Assembly: GCF_003471165.1 (NCBI RefSeq)
Contig: NZ_QRIL01000019.1
Span: 11,654-75,653, forward strand
DNA length: 64,000 nucleotides
DNA from: Ruminococcus sp. AM22-13
GTDB taxonomy: Bacteria > Bacillota > Clostridia > Lachnospirales > Lachnospiraceae
Reading direction: 5' to 3'
The notes below the pieces were generated by a model. The model did not search any database. It saw nothing but the letters and a program-made list of their open reading frames with translations, and was not told the origin of the DNA. The position numbers were made by a program, and so were the translations under genes. Below are positions 35,923-44,694 of this stretch, piece after piece (within the stretch, counting starts at the first letter, position 1; each line of letters begins with the position of its first letter).

Positions 35923-36414
35923 ATGGATAAAAACTGCAAACGTACGGATTATTTATCATGGGATGAATATTTTATGGGAGTTGCCATGATGTCAGGAATG
36001 CGCTCAAAGGATCCGAATTCTCAGGTGGGAGCCTGTATCGTAAGTGAGGATAATAAGATTCTGTCTATGGGATATAACGGTTTTCCGAAAGGATGTTCAG
36101 ATGATGAGTTTCCATGGGCGCGCGAGGGAGACGACCTGCATACAAAGTATTTTTATGTGACACACAGTGAATTGAACGCGATTCTTAATTACAGAGGCGG
36201 AAGCCTTGAAGGAGCGAAACTTTATGTTTCTCTTTTCCCTTGCAATGAATGTGCCAAGGCAATTATTCAGGCCGGGATTAAAACGATTGTTTATGACTGC
36301 GATAAATATGCGGACACTCCGGCAGTGATCGCGTCCAAGAGAATGCTGGATGCAGCGGGAGTTCGTTATTATAAATATAATCGGACAGGGAGAAAGATTA
36401 CGATAGAAGTGTAA
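35923..36414 (+). CDS. dCMP deaminase family protein (zinc cytidine/deoxycytidylate deaminase)
   Basis: The 163-residue protein contains THSELNAILNY (zinc His and catalytic Glu) and SLFPCNECAKAIIQ (zinc cysteines), the cytidine/deoxycytidylate deaminase site. SMGYNGFPKGCSDDEFPWAR is typical of dCMP deaminase, which supplies dUMP for thymidylate synthesis. GTAGGAGGGG precedes the ATG. Its stop codon lies inside an 11-bp direct repeat produced by an adjacent small insertion. Confidence 0.9.
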   Translation: MDKNCKRTDYLSWDEYFMGVAMMSGMRSKDPNSQVGACIVSEDNKILSMGYNGFPKGCSDDEFPWAREGDDLHTKYFYVTHSELNAILNYRGGSLEGAKLYVSLFPCNECAKAIIQAGIKTIVYDCDKYADTPAVIASKRMLDAAGVRYYKYNRTGRKITIEV

Positions 36415-36461
36415 TTTGGCTATGTTATTGAGAAAGGAGTGAACAGTAACGTAATTTGGCT
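36411..36461. repeat. Direct repeat flanking a tiny R2-like relic at the deaminase stop
   Basis: GTAATTTGGCT occurs at 36411-36421 and again at 36451-36461. Between them lies GTTATTG ... GTGAACAGTAAC, resembling R2 ends. The first repeat copy contains the deaminase stop codon; the second abuts the proS promoter. Confidence 0.55.
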
Positions 36462-36462
36462 C

Positions 36463-36491
36463 TTGACACGCTCTGTCATTTCGCATAAAAT
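36463..36491 (+). promoter_or_regulatory. Promoter of the T-box/proS unit
   Basis: TTGACA (36463-36468) and TAAAAT (36486-36491) have a 17-bp spacer. Confidence 0.75.
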
Positions 36492-36497
36492 AAAACT

Positions 36498-36752
36498 AAA
36501 TGCGAAATATTTACGGCGATGAAGAGAATAGTACATAAGGAGCAATCCCAGAGAGGAATCCATGTGGTGGAAGGATTCTGTGCGCAAGTTATGGAACCGG
36601 CCTCGGAGCCCCGTGCAATTGAAGTACGGCGTTTTTTCCTGCGTTATCGGAAGAAGAGCGAGCAGTGTGCAGGCATTTGGGCACAGTGCTAATTAGGGTG
36701 GTACCGCCGAAGCCTTTCGGTCCCTTGTGAGGGATGCTGGGCTTCTTTTTTT
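36498..36752 (+). ncRNA. T-box leader controlling proS
   Basis: The canonical T-box sequence AGGGTGGTACCGC is at 36695-36707, followed by the terminator GAAGCC ... GGCTTC and T-run (36709-36752). Upstream, AGAGAGGAATCC and GGTGGAAGGATTC form stem I, and CCG at 36597-36599 is a candidate proline specifier. Uncharged tRNA-Pro binding would open the terminator to express prolyl-tRNA synthetase. Confidence 0.93.
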
Positions 36753-36879
36753 GTCCGCATTCCGCCGCGACTATATCCTGTAAAATGGAACAGCAGGAAA
36801 ATGCGGGGATTTTTCGGAAGTTCCTGTAGCATAAAGTTCCTGACAGGATCAACACAATCACATAAAAAGGAGAAAAATC

Positions 36880-38319
36880 ATGGCAAACAACAAGAAACTG
36901 GTAGAAGCCATCACATCTATGGAAGACGATTTCGCCCAGTGGTATACCGACGTTGTAAAGAAAGCTGAACTGTGCGGATATACCAGCGTTAAAGGCTGCA
37001 TGGCAATCAAACCTGCAGGATATGCAATCTGGGAGAACATCCAGCATGAACTGGACAGAAGATTCAAAGAGACAGGTGTACAGAACGTATACATGCCAAT
37101 CTTTATCCCGGAATCTCTTCTTCAGAAAGAGAAAGATCACGTAGAAGGATTCGCACCGGAAGTTGCATGGGTAACTCATGGCGGTCTGGATCCGCTTCAG
37201 GAGCGTCTGTGCGTACGTCCGACATCTGAGACATTATTCTGTGATTTCTATGCAAAAGAAATCCAGTCTCACAGAGATCTGCCAAAAGTATACAATCAGT
37301 GGTGTTCAGTAGTAAGATGGGAAAAGACAACACGTCCGTTCCTTCGTTCACGTGAGTTCTTATGGCAGGAAGGCCATACAGCTCATGCTACAGCTGAAGA
37401 AGCAGAAGAACGTACAATTCAGATGTTGAACCTCTATGCAGACTTCTGTGAAGAAGTACTTGCTATCCCGGTTATCAAGGGACAGAAGACAGAGAAAGAG
37501 AAATTCTCCGGTGCAGAGGCTACTTACACAATCGAATCTCTGATGCATGATGGAAAAGCTCTTCAGTCCGGTACAAGCCATAACTTTGGTGACGGATTTG
37601 CCAGAGCATTCGGCATCCAGTATACAGATAAAGAGAACAAACTTCAGTATGTACATCAGACATCCTGGGGAATGACAACACGTATGATCGGTGCTATTAT
37701 CATGGTACATGGTGACAACAGCGGTCTGGTACTGCCTCCGAGAATCGCTCCGACACAGGCAGTCATCATTCCAATCCAGCAGAGAAAAGAAGGCGTTCTG
37801 GAGAAAGCAGACGAAATGTTTGCAGCATTAAAGGCAGCAGGAGTCCGTGTAAAAGTAGATGACACAGACAAGAGCCCGGGATTCAAATTTGCAGAGCAGG
37901 AAATGCGTGGTATTCCGATCCGTATCGAATGCGGTCCGAAGGATATCGAGAATGGACAGGCTGTGATTTGCCGTCGTGATACAAGAGAGAAATACACAGT
38001 TACATTTGAAGAGCTTGTAGAGAAAGTACAGGAGATTCTGGAAACAATCCAGAAAGATATGCTGGAGCGCGCCCGTGCACACAGAGATGCTCATACTTAT
38101 GTCGCTACAAACTACGAAGAATTTAAAGATACAATTGTCAACAAACCAGGCTTCGTAAAAGCTATGTGGTGCGGTGACCGTGCATGTGAAGACAAGATCA
38201 AAGAGGATGTTCAGGCTACATCCAGATGTATGCCATTTGAACAGGAACATTTAAGCGATGTCTGCGTATGCTGCGGAAAACCGGCTAAGAAGATGGTTTA
38301 CTGGGGCAGAGCATACTAA
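36880..38319 (+). CDS. proS: Prolyl-tRNA synthetase (short, archaeal/eukaryote-like type)
   Basis: The 479-residue enzyme charges tRNA-Pro. It belongs to the compact ProS type without the bacterial editing insertion: [54 protein letters not shown] and [24 protein letters not shown]. The C-terminal zinc-binding-like domain has [18 protein letters not shown] with Cys-x2-Cys and ends in Tyr as in the family. AAAAGGAG precedes the ATG. It is regulated by the T-box upstream and is a single-gene unit. Confidence 0.96.
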   Translation: MANNKKLVEAITSMEDDFAQWYTDVVKKAELCGYTSVKGCMAIKPAGYAIWENIQHELDRRFKETGVQNVYMPIFIPESLLQKEKDHVEGFAPEVAWVTHGGLDPLQERLCVRPTSETLFCDFYAKEIQSHRDLPKVYNQWCSVVRWEKTTRPFLRSREFLWQEGHTAHATAEEAEERTIQMLNLYADFCEEVLAIPVIKGQKTEKEKFSGAEATYTIESLMHDGKALQSGTSHNFGDGFARAFGIQYTDKENKLQYVHQTSWGMTTRMIGAIIMVHGDNSGLVLPPRIAPTQAVIIPIQQRKEGVLEKADEMFAALKAAGVRVKVDDTDKSPGFKFAEQEMRGIPIRIECGPKDIENGQAVICRRDTREKYTVTFEELVEKVQEILETIQKDMLERARAHRDAHTYVATNYEEFKDTIVNKPGFVKAMWCGDRACEDKIKEDVQATSRCMPFEQEHLSDVCVCCGKPAKKMVYWGRAY

Positions 38320-38367
38320 TTAGAAAGTGACAGATCAGGGAATGACATTTGTCTGATTTGCTTATGG

Positions 38368-38402
38368 AAACCGGCAACAGAAAAATCTGAGTGCCGGTTT
38401 TG
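38368..38402 (+). terminator. Terminator of proS
   Basis: AAACCGGC pairs with GCCGGTTTT around an A-rich loop. Confidence 0.75.
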
Positions 38403-38432
38403 TAGCAAAATAAAAAAGATAAGGATGGTCAT

Positions 38433-39755
38433 ATGATTCTAGAAATACCAAAAAACGCGGAAACAATTTTGCACATACTTGAAAATGCAGGATATGAGGC
38501 TTATGTGGTAGGTGGCTGTGTTCGTGATTCTATTCTGGGCCGCAACCCGGATGACTGGGATATCACTACATCTGCGAAGCCGGAACAGGTAAAAGCCCTG
38601 TTTCACAGAACGGTAGACACCGGTCTGCAGCATGGAACGGTGACTGTCCTCATGGAGAAAGAGAGCTATGAGGTTACTACTTACCGTGTAGATGGTGAGT
38701 ATGAGGATGGGAGACATCCGAAGGAGGTAACCTTCACAGCCAGTCTTGAGGAAGATCTGAAACGCCGGGATTTCACGATTAATGCCATGGCATATAATCC
38801 GTCAAGAGGTCTGGTGGATCTTTTTGAAGGAATGGAAGATATCGACAAAAATATCATTCGCTGCGTGGGAGATCCGCTGGAGCGTTTTACAGAAGATGCA
38901 CTTCGTATTATGCGTGCAGTCCGTTTCAGTGCACAGCTGGGATTTACTATTGAAGAGGAAACCCGCAAAGCGTTAAAGGTTCTTGCGCCGAATTTAAAGC
39001 ATGTCAGTGCGGAGCGAATTCAGGTGGAACTGGTGAAACTTCTTATGTCACCTCATCCGGATTATCTCAGAGTAGCTTATGAAGCAGGAATCACAGCAGA
39101 GTTTCTGCCGGAATTTGATGCCTGCATGGAAACACCACAGAATACCCCTCATCACTGTTATACGGTGGGGGAGCACATCCTGCACAGTCTCTGCTATGTG
39201 CGCGCAGACAGAGTTCTTCGTATTACGATGCTGCTTCACGATATCGGTAAACCCGTTGTGCGAAAAACAGATGAGAATGGAAGAGACCATTTCAAAACGC
39301 ATGGAAGTGCAGGTGAAAAGATGGCGGGGCAGATTCTTCGTCGCCTGAAATTCGACAATGACACGATACGCAAGGTGACCCGTCTGGTGAAATGGCATGA
39401 TGACAGACCGGAAGGGACGACGAAGTCGGTACGCCGCGCAGTAAACCGCATTGGAGAGGATCTTTTTCCATATTATCTGGAAGTGCAGCAGGCGGATATG
39501 CGGGCGCAGAGCGACTACAAATGCGTTGAAAAGCAGGAGCGCCTGGATAAAGTGAAAGAAGCTTACGAAATTATTCTGAAAGAGCATCAGTGCGTATCGT
39601 TAAAGACACTTGCTGTCACAGGCAAAGACCTGATTGAAGCCGGATATAAGCCGGGACGGGAAATCGGAGAGACACTGAATCGTCTTTTGGAAGAAGTTCT
39701 TGCAGCACCGGAGAAGAATCAGAAAGAAATATTGCTAAGTATGTTAGAAAAGTAA
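38433..39755 (+). CDS. CCA tRNA nucleotidyltransferase with HD domain
   Basis: The 440-residue protein has a nucleotidyltransferase head: YVVGGCVRDSILGRNPDDWDITT with the GG and DxD motifs, RRDFTINAMAYNPSRGLVDLFEG, and EDALRIMRAVRF. It ends in an HD-type domain with LLHDIGKP and KWHDDRP. It adds or repairs the CCA end of tRNAs. The tRNA-Tyr in this window lacks an encoded CCA, consistent with a need for it. AAGGATGG precedes the ATG. Confidence 0.93.
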   Translation: MILEIPKNAETILHILENAGYEAYVVGGCVRDSILGRNPDDWDITTSAKPEQVKALFHRTVDTGLQHGTVTVLMEKESYEVTTYRVDGEYEDGRHPKEVTFTASLEEDLKRRDFTINAMAYNPSRGLVDLFEGMEDIDKNIIRCVGDPLERFTEDALRIMRAVRFSAQLGFTIEEETRKALKVLAPNLKHVSAERIQVELVKLLMSPHPDYLRVAYEAGITAEFLPEFDACMETPQNTPHHCYTVGEHILHSLCYVRADRVLRITMLLHDIGKPVVRKTDENGRDHFKTHGSAGEKMAGQILRRLKFDNDTIRKVTRLVKWHDDRPEGTTKSVRRAVNRIGEDLFPYYLEVQQADMRAQSDYKCVEKQERLDKVKEAYEIILKEHQCVSLKTLAVTGKDLIEAGYKPGREIGETLNRLLEEVLAAPEKNQKEILLSMLEK

Positions 39756-39786
39756 ATAGCTGCAAAGTCTATGCATGGCAAAATAC

Positions 39787-39813
39787 GTTACTGGATACGA
39801 AGTGAACGGTAAC
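39787..39813. repeat. R2-like end pair downstream of the CCA transferase
   Basis: GTTACTGGATAC and GTGAACGGTAAC face each other across a few bases. No matching flanking repeat is seen, so this is a probable degraded relic. Confidence 0.35.
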
Positions 39814-39837
39814 AACAGGACGGACAACAACAGTATT

Positions 39838-39870
39838 AAAAATCCGAGGGTATATCCCCCGGATTTTTTT
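39838..39870 (+). terminator. Terminator of the CCA transferase gene
   Basis: AAATCCGAGGG pairs with CCCCCGGATTTTTTT with one mismatch in the stem. Confidence 0.85.
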
Positions 39871-39905
39871 CATATGTATAGAAAGTATTAAGATAAGAGG
39901 GGGAT

Positions 39906-40910
39906 ATGTCATTGTATGATTACGGACTTAGCACTCTGGCTCAATATGAGCTGACAGCAGACCGTTCTGCAAGGACAAGGGGGGCTTTGCTTTGCTATAC
40001 AGCGCAGGGACTTTTAATTTTGAGGGAATTTCGTGGCTCTGAAAAGAAGCTGGAAAAACAACAGGAACTTTTGCTCCATCTTCAGAAAAATGGTATAAAT
40101 ACAGATTATTTTTTACAGAATACACAGGAAAGTCTGATCAGCAAAGATAAGGATGAACAAAGATTTACACTTCAGCACTGGTATGAAGGGAGAGAGTGTG
40201 ATACTAAATCCCGGGAGGATATCTTAAAAAGTGTTCGGACGCTGGCAAGGTTACATATTTTAATGAAAATGGAACCTGTGGAGGAATACAGGGAAAAGTC
40301 CCTGAAAGATGTGTATCTCCGACATAATCAGGAACTTCGCAAAATCCGCAAATTTATACGAAAAAAAGGGGCATCCTGTGTATTTGAAAAAGACTATCTG
40401 GCCAGCGTGGAGCGTTTTTTACAGAGAGCGCAGTATGCAGTAGAACTCTTAGAAGAGATAGGGTATGAAAATCTCAGGGAAAAAGCCTGGAAGGAAGGTC
40501 AGGTCTGTCATGGGGAATATAATCAGCACAATATTTTAATATTGAAAAGTGATACAGACAAAACTGCGGTGACGAATTTCGGACATTGGAGCTTTGATAT
40601 TCAGATGTCAGATTTGTATTGCTTTATGAGAAAAATCCTCGAAAAATACAACTGGGACCTGAAGCTTGCGAGGGAAATGCTCCGGGAATATCATAAAATC
40701 CGTCCGATATCGCCTCAAGAGTGGCAATACTTAAGAGTTCGTTTCACATATCCGGAAAAATACTGGAAGCTTGCCAATTATTATTATTCACACAAGAAGG
40801 TATGGATCTCTGAGAAAAATGTGGAAAAGCTTCAGAATCTCATCAGACAAAGAGAAAAATGGGAAAATTTCGGATATGAATGTTTTCAGGATTATCCGGG
40901 TGATTTTTAG
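39906..40910 (+). CDS. CotS-family spore coat/kinase-fold protein
   Basis: The 334-residue protein resembles CotS/YsxE-type coat proteins of the aminoglycoside-phosphotransferase fold: an N-terminal lobe with LLILREFRGSEKKLEKQQELL, TLQHWYEGREC, RTLARLHILM, and a catalytic-loop-like CHGEYNQHNILI. An Asp expected after His in active kinases is not clear (HGEYNQHN), so activity is uncertain. It probably belongs to the spore coat. AGAGGGGG precedes the ATG. Confidence 0.8.
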   Translation: MSLYDYGLSTLAQYELTADRSARTRGALLCYTAQGLLILREFRGSEKKLEKQQELLLHLQKNGINTDYFLQNTQESLISKDKDEQRFTLQHWYEGRECDTKSREDILKSVRTLARLHILMKMEPVEEYREKSLKDVYLRHNQELRKIRKFIRKKGASCVFEKDYLASVERFLQRAQYAVELLEEIGYENLREKAWKEGQVCHGEYNQHNILILKSDTDKTAVTNFGHWSFDIQMSDLYCFMRKILEKYNWDLKLAREMLREYHKIRPISPQEWQYLRVRFTYPEKYWKLANYYYSHKKVWISEKNVEKLQNLIRQREKWENFGYECFQDYPGDF

Positions 40911-40978
40911 AGATTGATAAATGTACCAAAAACTGCGTTTTGAGGGTGTGCAGAATCGCCCGAATCTTTTGAAAAACC

Positions 40979-41007
40979 TTGACAATATAGGCAAAAAGGT
41001 ATATATA
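40979..41007 (+). promoter_or_regulatory. Strong promoter of the HU gene
   Basis: TTGACA (40979-40984) and TATATA (41002-41007) have a 17-bp spacer. Confidence 0.8.
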
Positions 41008-41079
41008 TAGAAGATAGAGCTCTGTCGCTTTTGGCAGATGCCACCAAACAAGAAAGAGATCATTAGAGGAGGAAACACC

Positions 41080-41358
41080 ATGAATAAAACAGAATTAGTA
41101 GCAGCTATGGCGAAAGAGACAAACTTATCCAAGAAGGACGTAGAAGATGTTCTGAAATCTTTCGTTGATGTCGTTTCTAAAGAACTGAAAAATGGCGGAA
41201 AAATCCAATTAGTTGGATTTGGTACATTTGAAGTAAGTGAAAGAGCTGCTAGAGAGGGAAGAAATCCTCAGACTGGTGAAACAATGAAGATCGAAGCTTC
41301 TAAGGCACCGAAATTCAAAGCTGGAAAAGCTTTAAAAGATATGGTTAACGGTAAATAA
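41080..41358 (+). CDS. HU-family DNA-binding protein
   Basis: The 92-residue protein starts at the ATG at 41080 behind AGGAGGAAA. It has the HU sequence MNKTELVAAMAKETNLSKK, VGFGTFEVSERAAREGRNPQTG and the C-terminal helix FKAGKALKDMV. HU bends and compacts chromosomal DNA. It is often placed just before yabO in Firmicutes, as here. Confidence 0.96.
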   Translation: MNKTELVAAMAKETNLSKKDVEDVLKSFVDVVSKELKNGGKIQLVGFGTFEVSERAAREGRNPQTGETMKIEASKAPKFKAGKALKDMVNGK

Positions 41359-41372
41359 TTAAAGCGATAACC

Positions 41373-41399
41373 AGGGGGGACGAAAGTTCCCCCTTTTTG
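41373..41399 (+). terminator. Terminator of the HU gene
   Basis: AGGGGGGA and TTCCCCCTTTTT form a short G-C stem with a GAAA-like loop. Confidence 0.85.
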
Positions 41400-41502
41400 T
41401 TACTTACAGATATGATGTCAGGATGAAAAGTCTTAACATGCAAGCACGAACGACTTTATGACCTTGATATCAGATTATAAAGAATATAGGAGAGAAGAGC
41501 AT

Positions 41503-41742
41503 ATGCGATTAGACAAATATCTGAAAGTTTCACGTCTGATCAAACGCCGTACAGTGGCAAACGAAGCCTGCGACGCGGGAAGAGTCCTGGTAAATGATAA
41601 ACCAGCCAAAGCCTCTGTACAGGTAAAGACAGGAGATACCATCGAAATTCAGTTCGGAAGCAAGAATGTAAAAGTGGAAGTTCTGGATGTGAAAGAAACT
41701 GTGAAAAAAGAAGACGTAGAGAGTATGTATAAATATCTTTAA
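41503..41742 (+). CDS. rqcP: RqcP/YabO-like S4-domain RNA-binding protein
   Basis: The 79-residue protein starts MRLDKYLKVSRLIKRRTVANE, an S4 RNA-binding domain, with GRVLVNDKPAKASVQVKTGD. It matches YabO/RqcP, which stabilises tRNA on stalled 50S subunits so that RqcH can add C-terminal alanine tails. The start is the ATG at 41503 behind AGGAGAGAAG. Its position before yabP-yabQ-divIC matches Bacillus. Confidence 0.92.
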   Translation: MRLDKYLKVSRLIKRRTVANEACDAGRVLVNDKPAKASVQVKTGDTIEIQFGSKNVKVEVLDVKETVKKEDVESMYKYL

Positions 41743-41850
41743 CAGTCTGAAAATATAAAAACTGCCAATCTGATTATGAGTATTTGTTTACGTTATTGAA
41801 TAGTAATAGTACAGACAGATGTTGCAGATATAAAAAAGTAATAGATTGTT

Positions 41851-41879
41851 GTCTATTTTATAGTTTACGAACATAAACT
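41851..41879 (+). promoter_or_regulatory. Possible sigma-E-type promoter before yabP
   Basis: GTCTATT (41851-41857) and CATAAACT (41872-41879) are 14 bp apart and resemble sporulation sigma-E elements. The region overlaps the palindrome ATAGTTTA ... TAAACTAT (41860-41881). Confidence 0.4.
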
Positions 41880-41951
41880 ATTGATAAGTGATATGTCAGA
41901 AGTTCATAGTCTCCGGACAAGAGGACGGGAGGCGGTGAACAGGAGGCGGCG

Positions 41952-42233
41952 ATGGAAGATAAGAAAATACTTTCACCTCACAGCCTGATGCTGGAGAACC
42001 GTCAGGGTGGCAGAATTACCGGAGTAAAGGATGTCAAATCCTTTGATGAAAAAGAAATCCTGCTTTTTACACAGGCAGGTAAACTTGTAATAAAGGGAGA
42101 ACAGCTTCATGTGAAGCAGCTTGATCTGGAAAAAGGAGAAGTAGATCTGGAAGGAAAAGTGGACAGTCTTACCTATCTGTCAAAGAATACAGATAACAGG
42201 GAGGAATCTTTTCTCAAAAGGATGTTTCGGTAA
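41952..42233 (+). CDS. yabP: Sporulation protein YabP
   Basis: The 93-residue protein has the YabP/YqfC pattern: LSPHSLMLENRQGGRITGVKDVKSFDEKEILLFTQAG and LVIKGEQLHVKQLDLEKGEV. It is a mother-cell spore-envelope assembly protein in Bacillus. AGGAGG precedes the ATG. yabQ begins three bases after its stop. Confidence 0.93.
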   Translation: MEDKKILSPHSLMLENRQGGRITGVKDVKSFDEKEILLFTQAGKLVIKGEQLHVKQLDLEKGEVDLEGKVDSLTYLSKNTDNREESFLKRMFR

Positions 42234-42236
42234 AAG

Positions 42237-42695
42237 ATGAGTACATTTATTCATCATGAATTACTTTTACTGGTTCAGACAATAGCTGCGGGAGCGGTTC
42301 TCCTTTTGTGTTATGATCTTCTGATCGCAATTCGAAATGTCTTTGTACATTCAGACAAGGCTGCCGGGGCGGAAGATCTGCTGTACTGGCTTTGCTGCGC
42401 ATTCTTTGTTTTTTCGGAGATTTACAGAACAAATGAGGGAATCCTGCGTTTATTTATGGTTTTGGGATTTTTGTTGGGAGCATATGCCTGTCATAAAACA
42501 ATCGGAGACATTTTTGTAAAATGTTGTACTAAAATCCTGGAGATTCCTGTAATAATTATTAAATTTTTGATAAAATGGTTGCTATTTCCGGTCAAAAGAT
42601 GTAAACTTCTGTGGTATAAAGCGTATAATTGTGCTATAAAAGGAAGGCTGGCAAATTGGGTAATTCTAAGAAAAGAAAGAAAAAGAGAAAAGTAA
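42237..42695 (+). CDS. yabQ: Spore cortex protein YabQ
   Basis: The 152-residue protein has about four to five membrane segments (FIHHELLLLVQTIAAGAVLLLCYDLL at the start) and a basic C-terminus ending KERKREK. YabQ sits in the outer forespore membrane and is needed for cortex formation in Bacillus. Its position directly after yabP and before divIC supports the call. Confidence 0.87.
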   Translation: MSTFIHHELLLLVQTIAAGAVLLLCYDLLIAIRNVFVHSDKAAGAEDLLYWLCCAFFVFSEIYRTNEGILRLFMVLGFLLGAYACHKTIGDIFVKCCTKILEIPVIIIKFLIKWLLFPVKRCKLLWYKAYNCAIKGRLANWVILRKERKREK

Positions 42696-42970
42696 GGTAT
42701 AACTCTCTTGGAATGCTTGCGATTGCGCTGGTTGTTTTAGTCCTTCTGGGAGGACTTATGCTAGAAAGTAATGACCTTCAGGAACGCCTCACAGGATATG
42801 ATGCTAAGGCCGCCATTCTTCAGCAGCAGATTGAAGATGAGCAGAACCGTACAGAAGAGATTGATAAATTAAAGAAATATATGGAGACAGACGAATATAC
42901 AGAGGAAGTCGCCAGAGAGAAGCTGGGACTTGTGAAAGATAATGAGACTGTTTTCAAGAAACAACAATAA
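42656..42970 (+). CDS. divIC: Septum formation initiator (DivIC/FtsB type)
   Basis: Reading from a TTG at 42656 behind AAGGAAGG gives 104 residues: a lysine-rich cytoplasmic tail, one membrane helix (LGMLAIALVVLVLLGGLML), a coiled coil (LQERLTGYDAKAAILQQQIEDEQNR) and the FtsB/DivIC end EEVAREKLGLVKDNETVF. It joins the FtsL/DivIB division complex. The TTG start makes it overlap yabQ by 40 bases. An in-frame GTG at 42629 is less well placed. Confidence 0.88.
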   Translation: MGNSKKRKKKRKVRYNSLGMLAIALVVLVLLGGLMLESNDLQERLTGYDAKAAILQQQIEDEQNRTEEIDKLKKYMETDEYTEEVAREKLGLVKDNETVFKKQQ

Positions 42971-42996
42971 TAAGTTAGTTACCTAAGCGGTAATTA

Positions 42997-43062
42997 TGTC
43001 GAAAACTTTTGAGAAATTTTCGCCTGGGTTTGACAGATATTTCGAACCCTTTTTCATATAAT
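42997..43062 (+). promoter_or_regulatory. Spo0A-type spoIIE promoter with 21-bp spacer
   Basis: TTGACA (43030-43035) and TATAAT (43057-43062) are separated by 21 bp rather than 17. A perfect 0A box TGTCGAA lies at 42997-43003. This is the unusual architecture of Spo0A-activated sigma-A promoters such as spoIIE and spoIIG of Bacillus. Confidence 0.8.
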
Positions 43063-43092
43063 ATTCCTCTGACAGGAAGTATAAAGATTGCT

Positions 43093-43146
43093 GTTTACTG
43101 GCAGTATTACGCGAAGCGTGTTATTGTGAATGAAGTGGACGGTAAC
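43093..43146. repeat. R2-like relic in the spoIIE leader
   Basis: GTTTACTGGCAG and GTGGACGGTAAC are inverted, with a TTACGC/GCGTGTTA stem between them. It lies between the spoIIE promoter and its start codon. Confidence 0.4.
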
Positions 43147-43181
43147 GGGTAAGGGGAACATATGGGGGAGGGAAGAAGAAT

Positions 43182-44675
43182 ATGCAGGAATGGATGATTG
43201 CCATGCTCGTTATCAGCATTATGCTGATCATACGGGACATGGCAAAAACTATTTTAGCGGAAAATCTGCCGGATACACAGGAACTTCTGACTCTGCAGGA
43301 AGGTCATCCTCAGAAAGAACGGGTAGAGAAATACGCAGCATCTTTTCAGAAACTGGCAGATACTTTTTATGGAATGCCATATCGCAGAGATTACCTGAGC
43401 AGCAGGCAGGTTGAGCGGATCATGGAGGATACAAATGCCAAAGTCTGCTACAGATGCTATCAGAGGGAAATCTGCTGGGGTGAACATAAACAGGAACTAT
43501 GCAAAGGCGTGGAAGCGCTGGTGCGGTCTATGGAGAGCGGAAACGAGGATGATATTCGGAGCATCCGGGCTGACTGGACAAGCATATGTCCCCGTTCTGT
43601 ACAGTATTATGAAGCTGTTGCGGAGAACTTCCAGAGAGAGAAGCAGAACCTGATATGGGATAACCGGATGATCGAGAATCGACTGGCGGTGGCACAGCAG
43701 CTGATGGAGGTTTCCAGAATCATGGAAAATGTGGCAAGTGATCTGTATGATCTGGAGCGGTGCACCCCACAATTCGAGGAAGACCTTCGCAAGAGCCTGA
43801 GAAAAAATCATGTGATTCTTCGTCAGGCATGGATGATGGATAAGGTGAAAGGCCGCAGACAGGTTTTTCTCACCATGCGTGCCAGAAGCGGGCAGTGTAT
43901 TTCCATGACAGAGATTGCTCAGCTTCTTTCAAAATCCTGCGAAAGTTCCATGGTACCTGTAAATGGAAGCCGATGCATTGTAAATGGAGAATACCATACA
44001 GTTCATTTTATAGAAGATGTAAGTTACCAGGTTCTTTACGGGGCAGCCAGGCTGACCAGAGAAGAGGAAAAAATTTCCGGAGATAATTATGTGTGCAGAC
44101 AGGAAGACGGGGGCAGATTTGTAATGTGTCTTTCTGACGGCATGGGTTCAGGGATGGAGGCATGTAAGGAGAGTGAAACAGTTGTAGAGCTTTTAGAGCA
44201 GTTTATGGAATCTGGGTTTTCCCAGGAAACAGCTGCAAAAATGGTCAACTCCGCTCTGGTATTAAAAGGCCAGGATGGCATGTTTTCCACAGTAGATATA
44301 TGTGCAGTGGACCTATATACTGGAATCTGCAATTTTCTGAAGGCAGGGGCGGCATCGACTTTTATAAAAAGAGATCACTGGGTGGAGTCAATCACTTCGG
44401 AAAGCCTGGCAGCAGGACTTGTGCAGCAGATTGATTTTGAGACGGCATCCAGAAAGCTTTATCATGGAGATTACCTGATCATGATGACAGATGGAGTGCT
44501 GGATGCACTTCCGGACCAGAAAGAGGAAGAAACCATGAAGGAGATCATCATGGATGTCCATGAAGAATCACCGAAGGATTTCGGCAGAGGAATCCTGGAG
44601 CGGGTGCTGGGGTACAGTGATTACCATGCAAGAGATGACATGACTGTTCTGGTTGCCGGGGTGTGGAAGAAATAA
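43182..44675 (+). CDS. spoIIE: SpoIIE-like PP2C phosphatase lacking the multi-span membrane domain
   Basis: The 497-residue protein ends in a PP2C/SpoIIE phosphatase: VMCLSDGMGSGMEACKES, MFSTVDICAVDLYTG, YLIMMTDGVLDALP and HARDDMTVLV. SpoIIE dephosphorylates SpoIIAA to activate sigma-F in the forespore. The middle region has paired cysteines (CYRCYQREICW) as in clostridial SpoIIE. Only one N-terminal membrane helix is visible, whereas the Bacillus protein has about ten and roughly 830 residues. The gene order, and the Spo0A-type promoter just upstream, support the identity. GGAGGGAAG precedes the ATG. Confidence 0.9.
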   Translation: MQEWMIAMLVISIMLIIRDMAKTILAENLPDTQELLTLQEGHPQKERVEKYAASFQKLADTFYGMPYRRDYLSSRQVERIMEDTNAKVCYRCYQREICWGEHKQELCKGVEALVRSMESGNEDDIRSIRADWTSICPRSVQYYEAVAENFQREKQNLIWDNRMIENRLAVAQQLMEVSRIMENVASDLYDLERCTPQFEEDLRKSLRKNHVILRQAWMMDKVKGRRQVFLTMRARSGQCISMTEIAQLLSKSCESSMVPVNGSRCIVNGEYHTVHFIEDVSYQVLYGAARLTREEEKISGDNYVCRQEDGGRFVMCLSDGMGSGMEACKESETVVELLEQFMESGFSQETAAKMVNSALVLKGQDGMFSTVDICAVDLYTGICNFLKAGAASTFIKRDHWVESITSESLAAGLVQQIDFETASRKLYHGDYLIMMTDGVLDALPDQKEEETMKEIIMDVHEESPKDFGRGILERVLGYSDYHARDDMTVLVAGVWKK

Positions 44676-44694
44676 ATAAACATAAAAAGGATAA

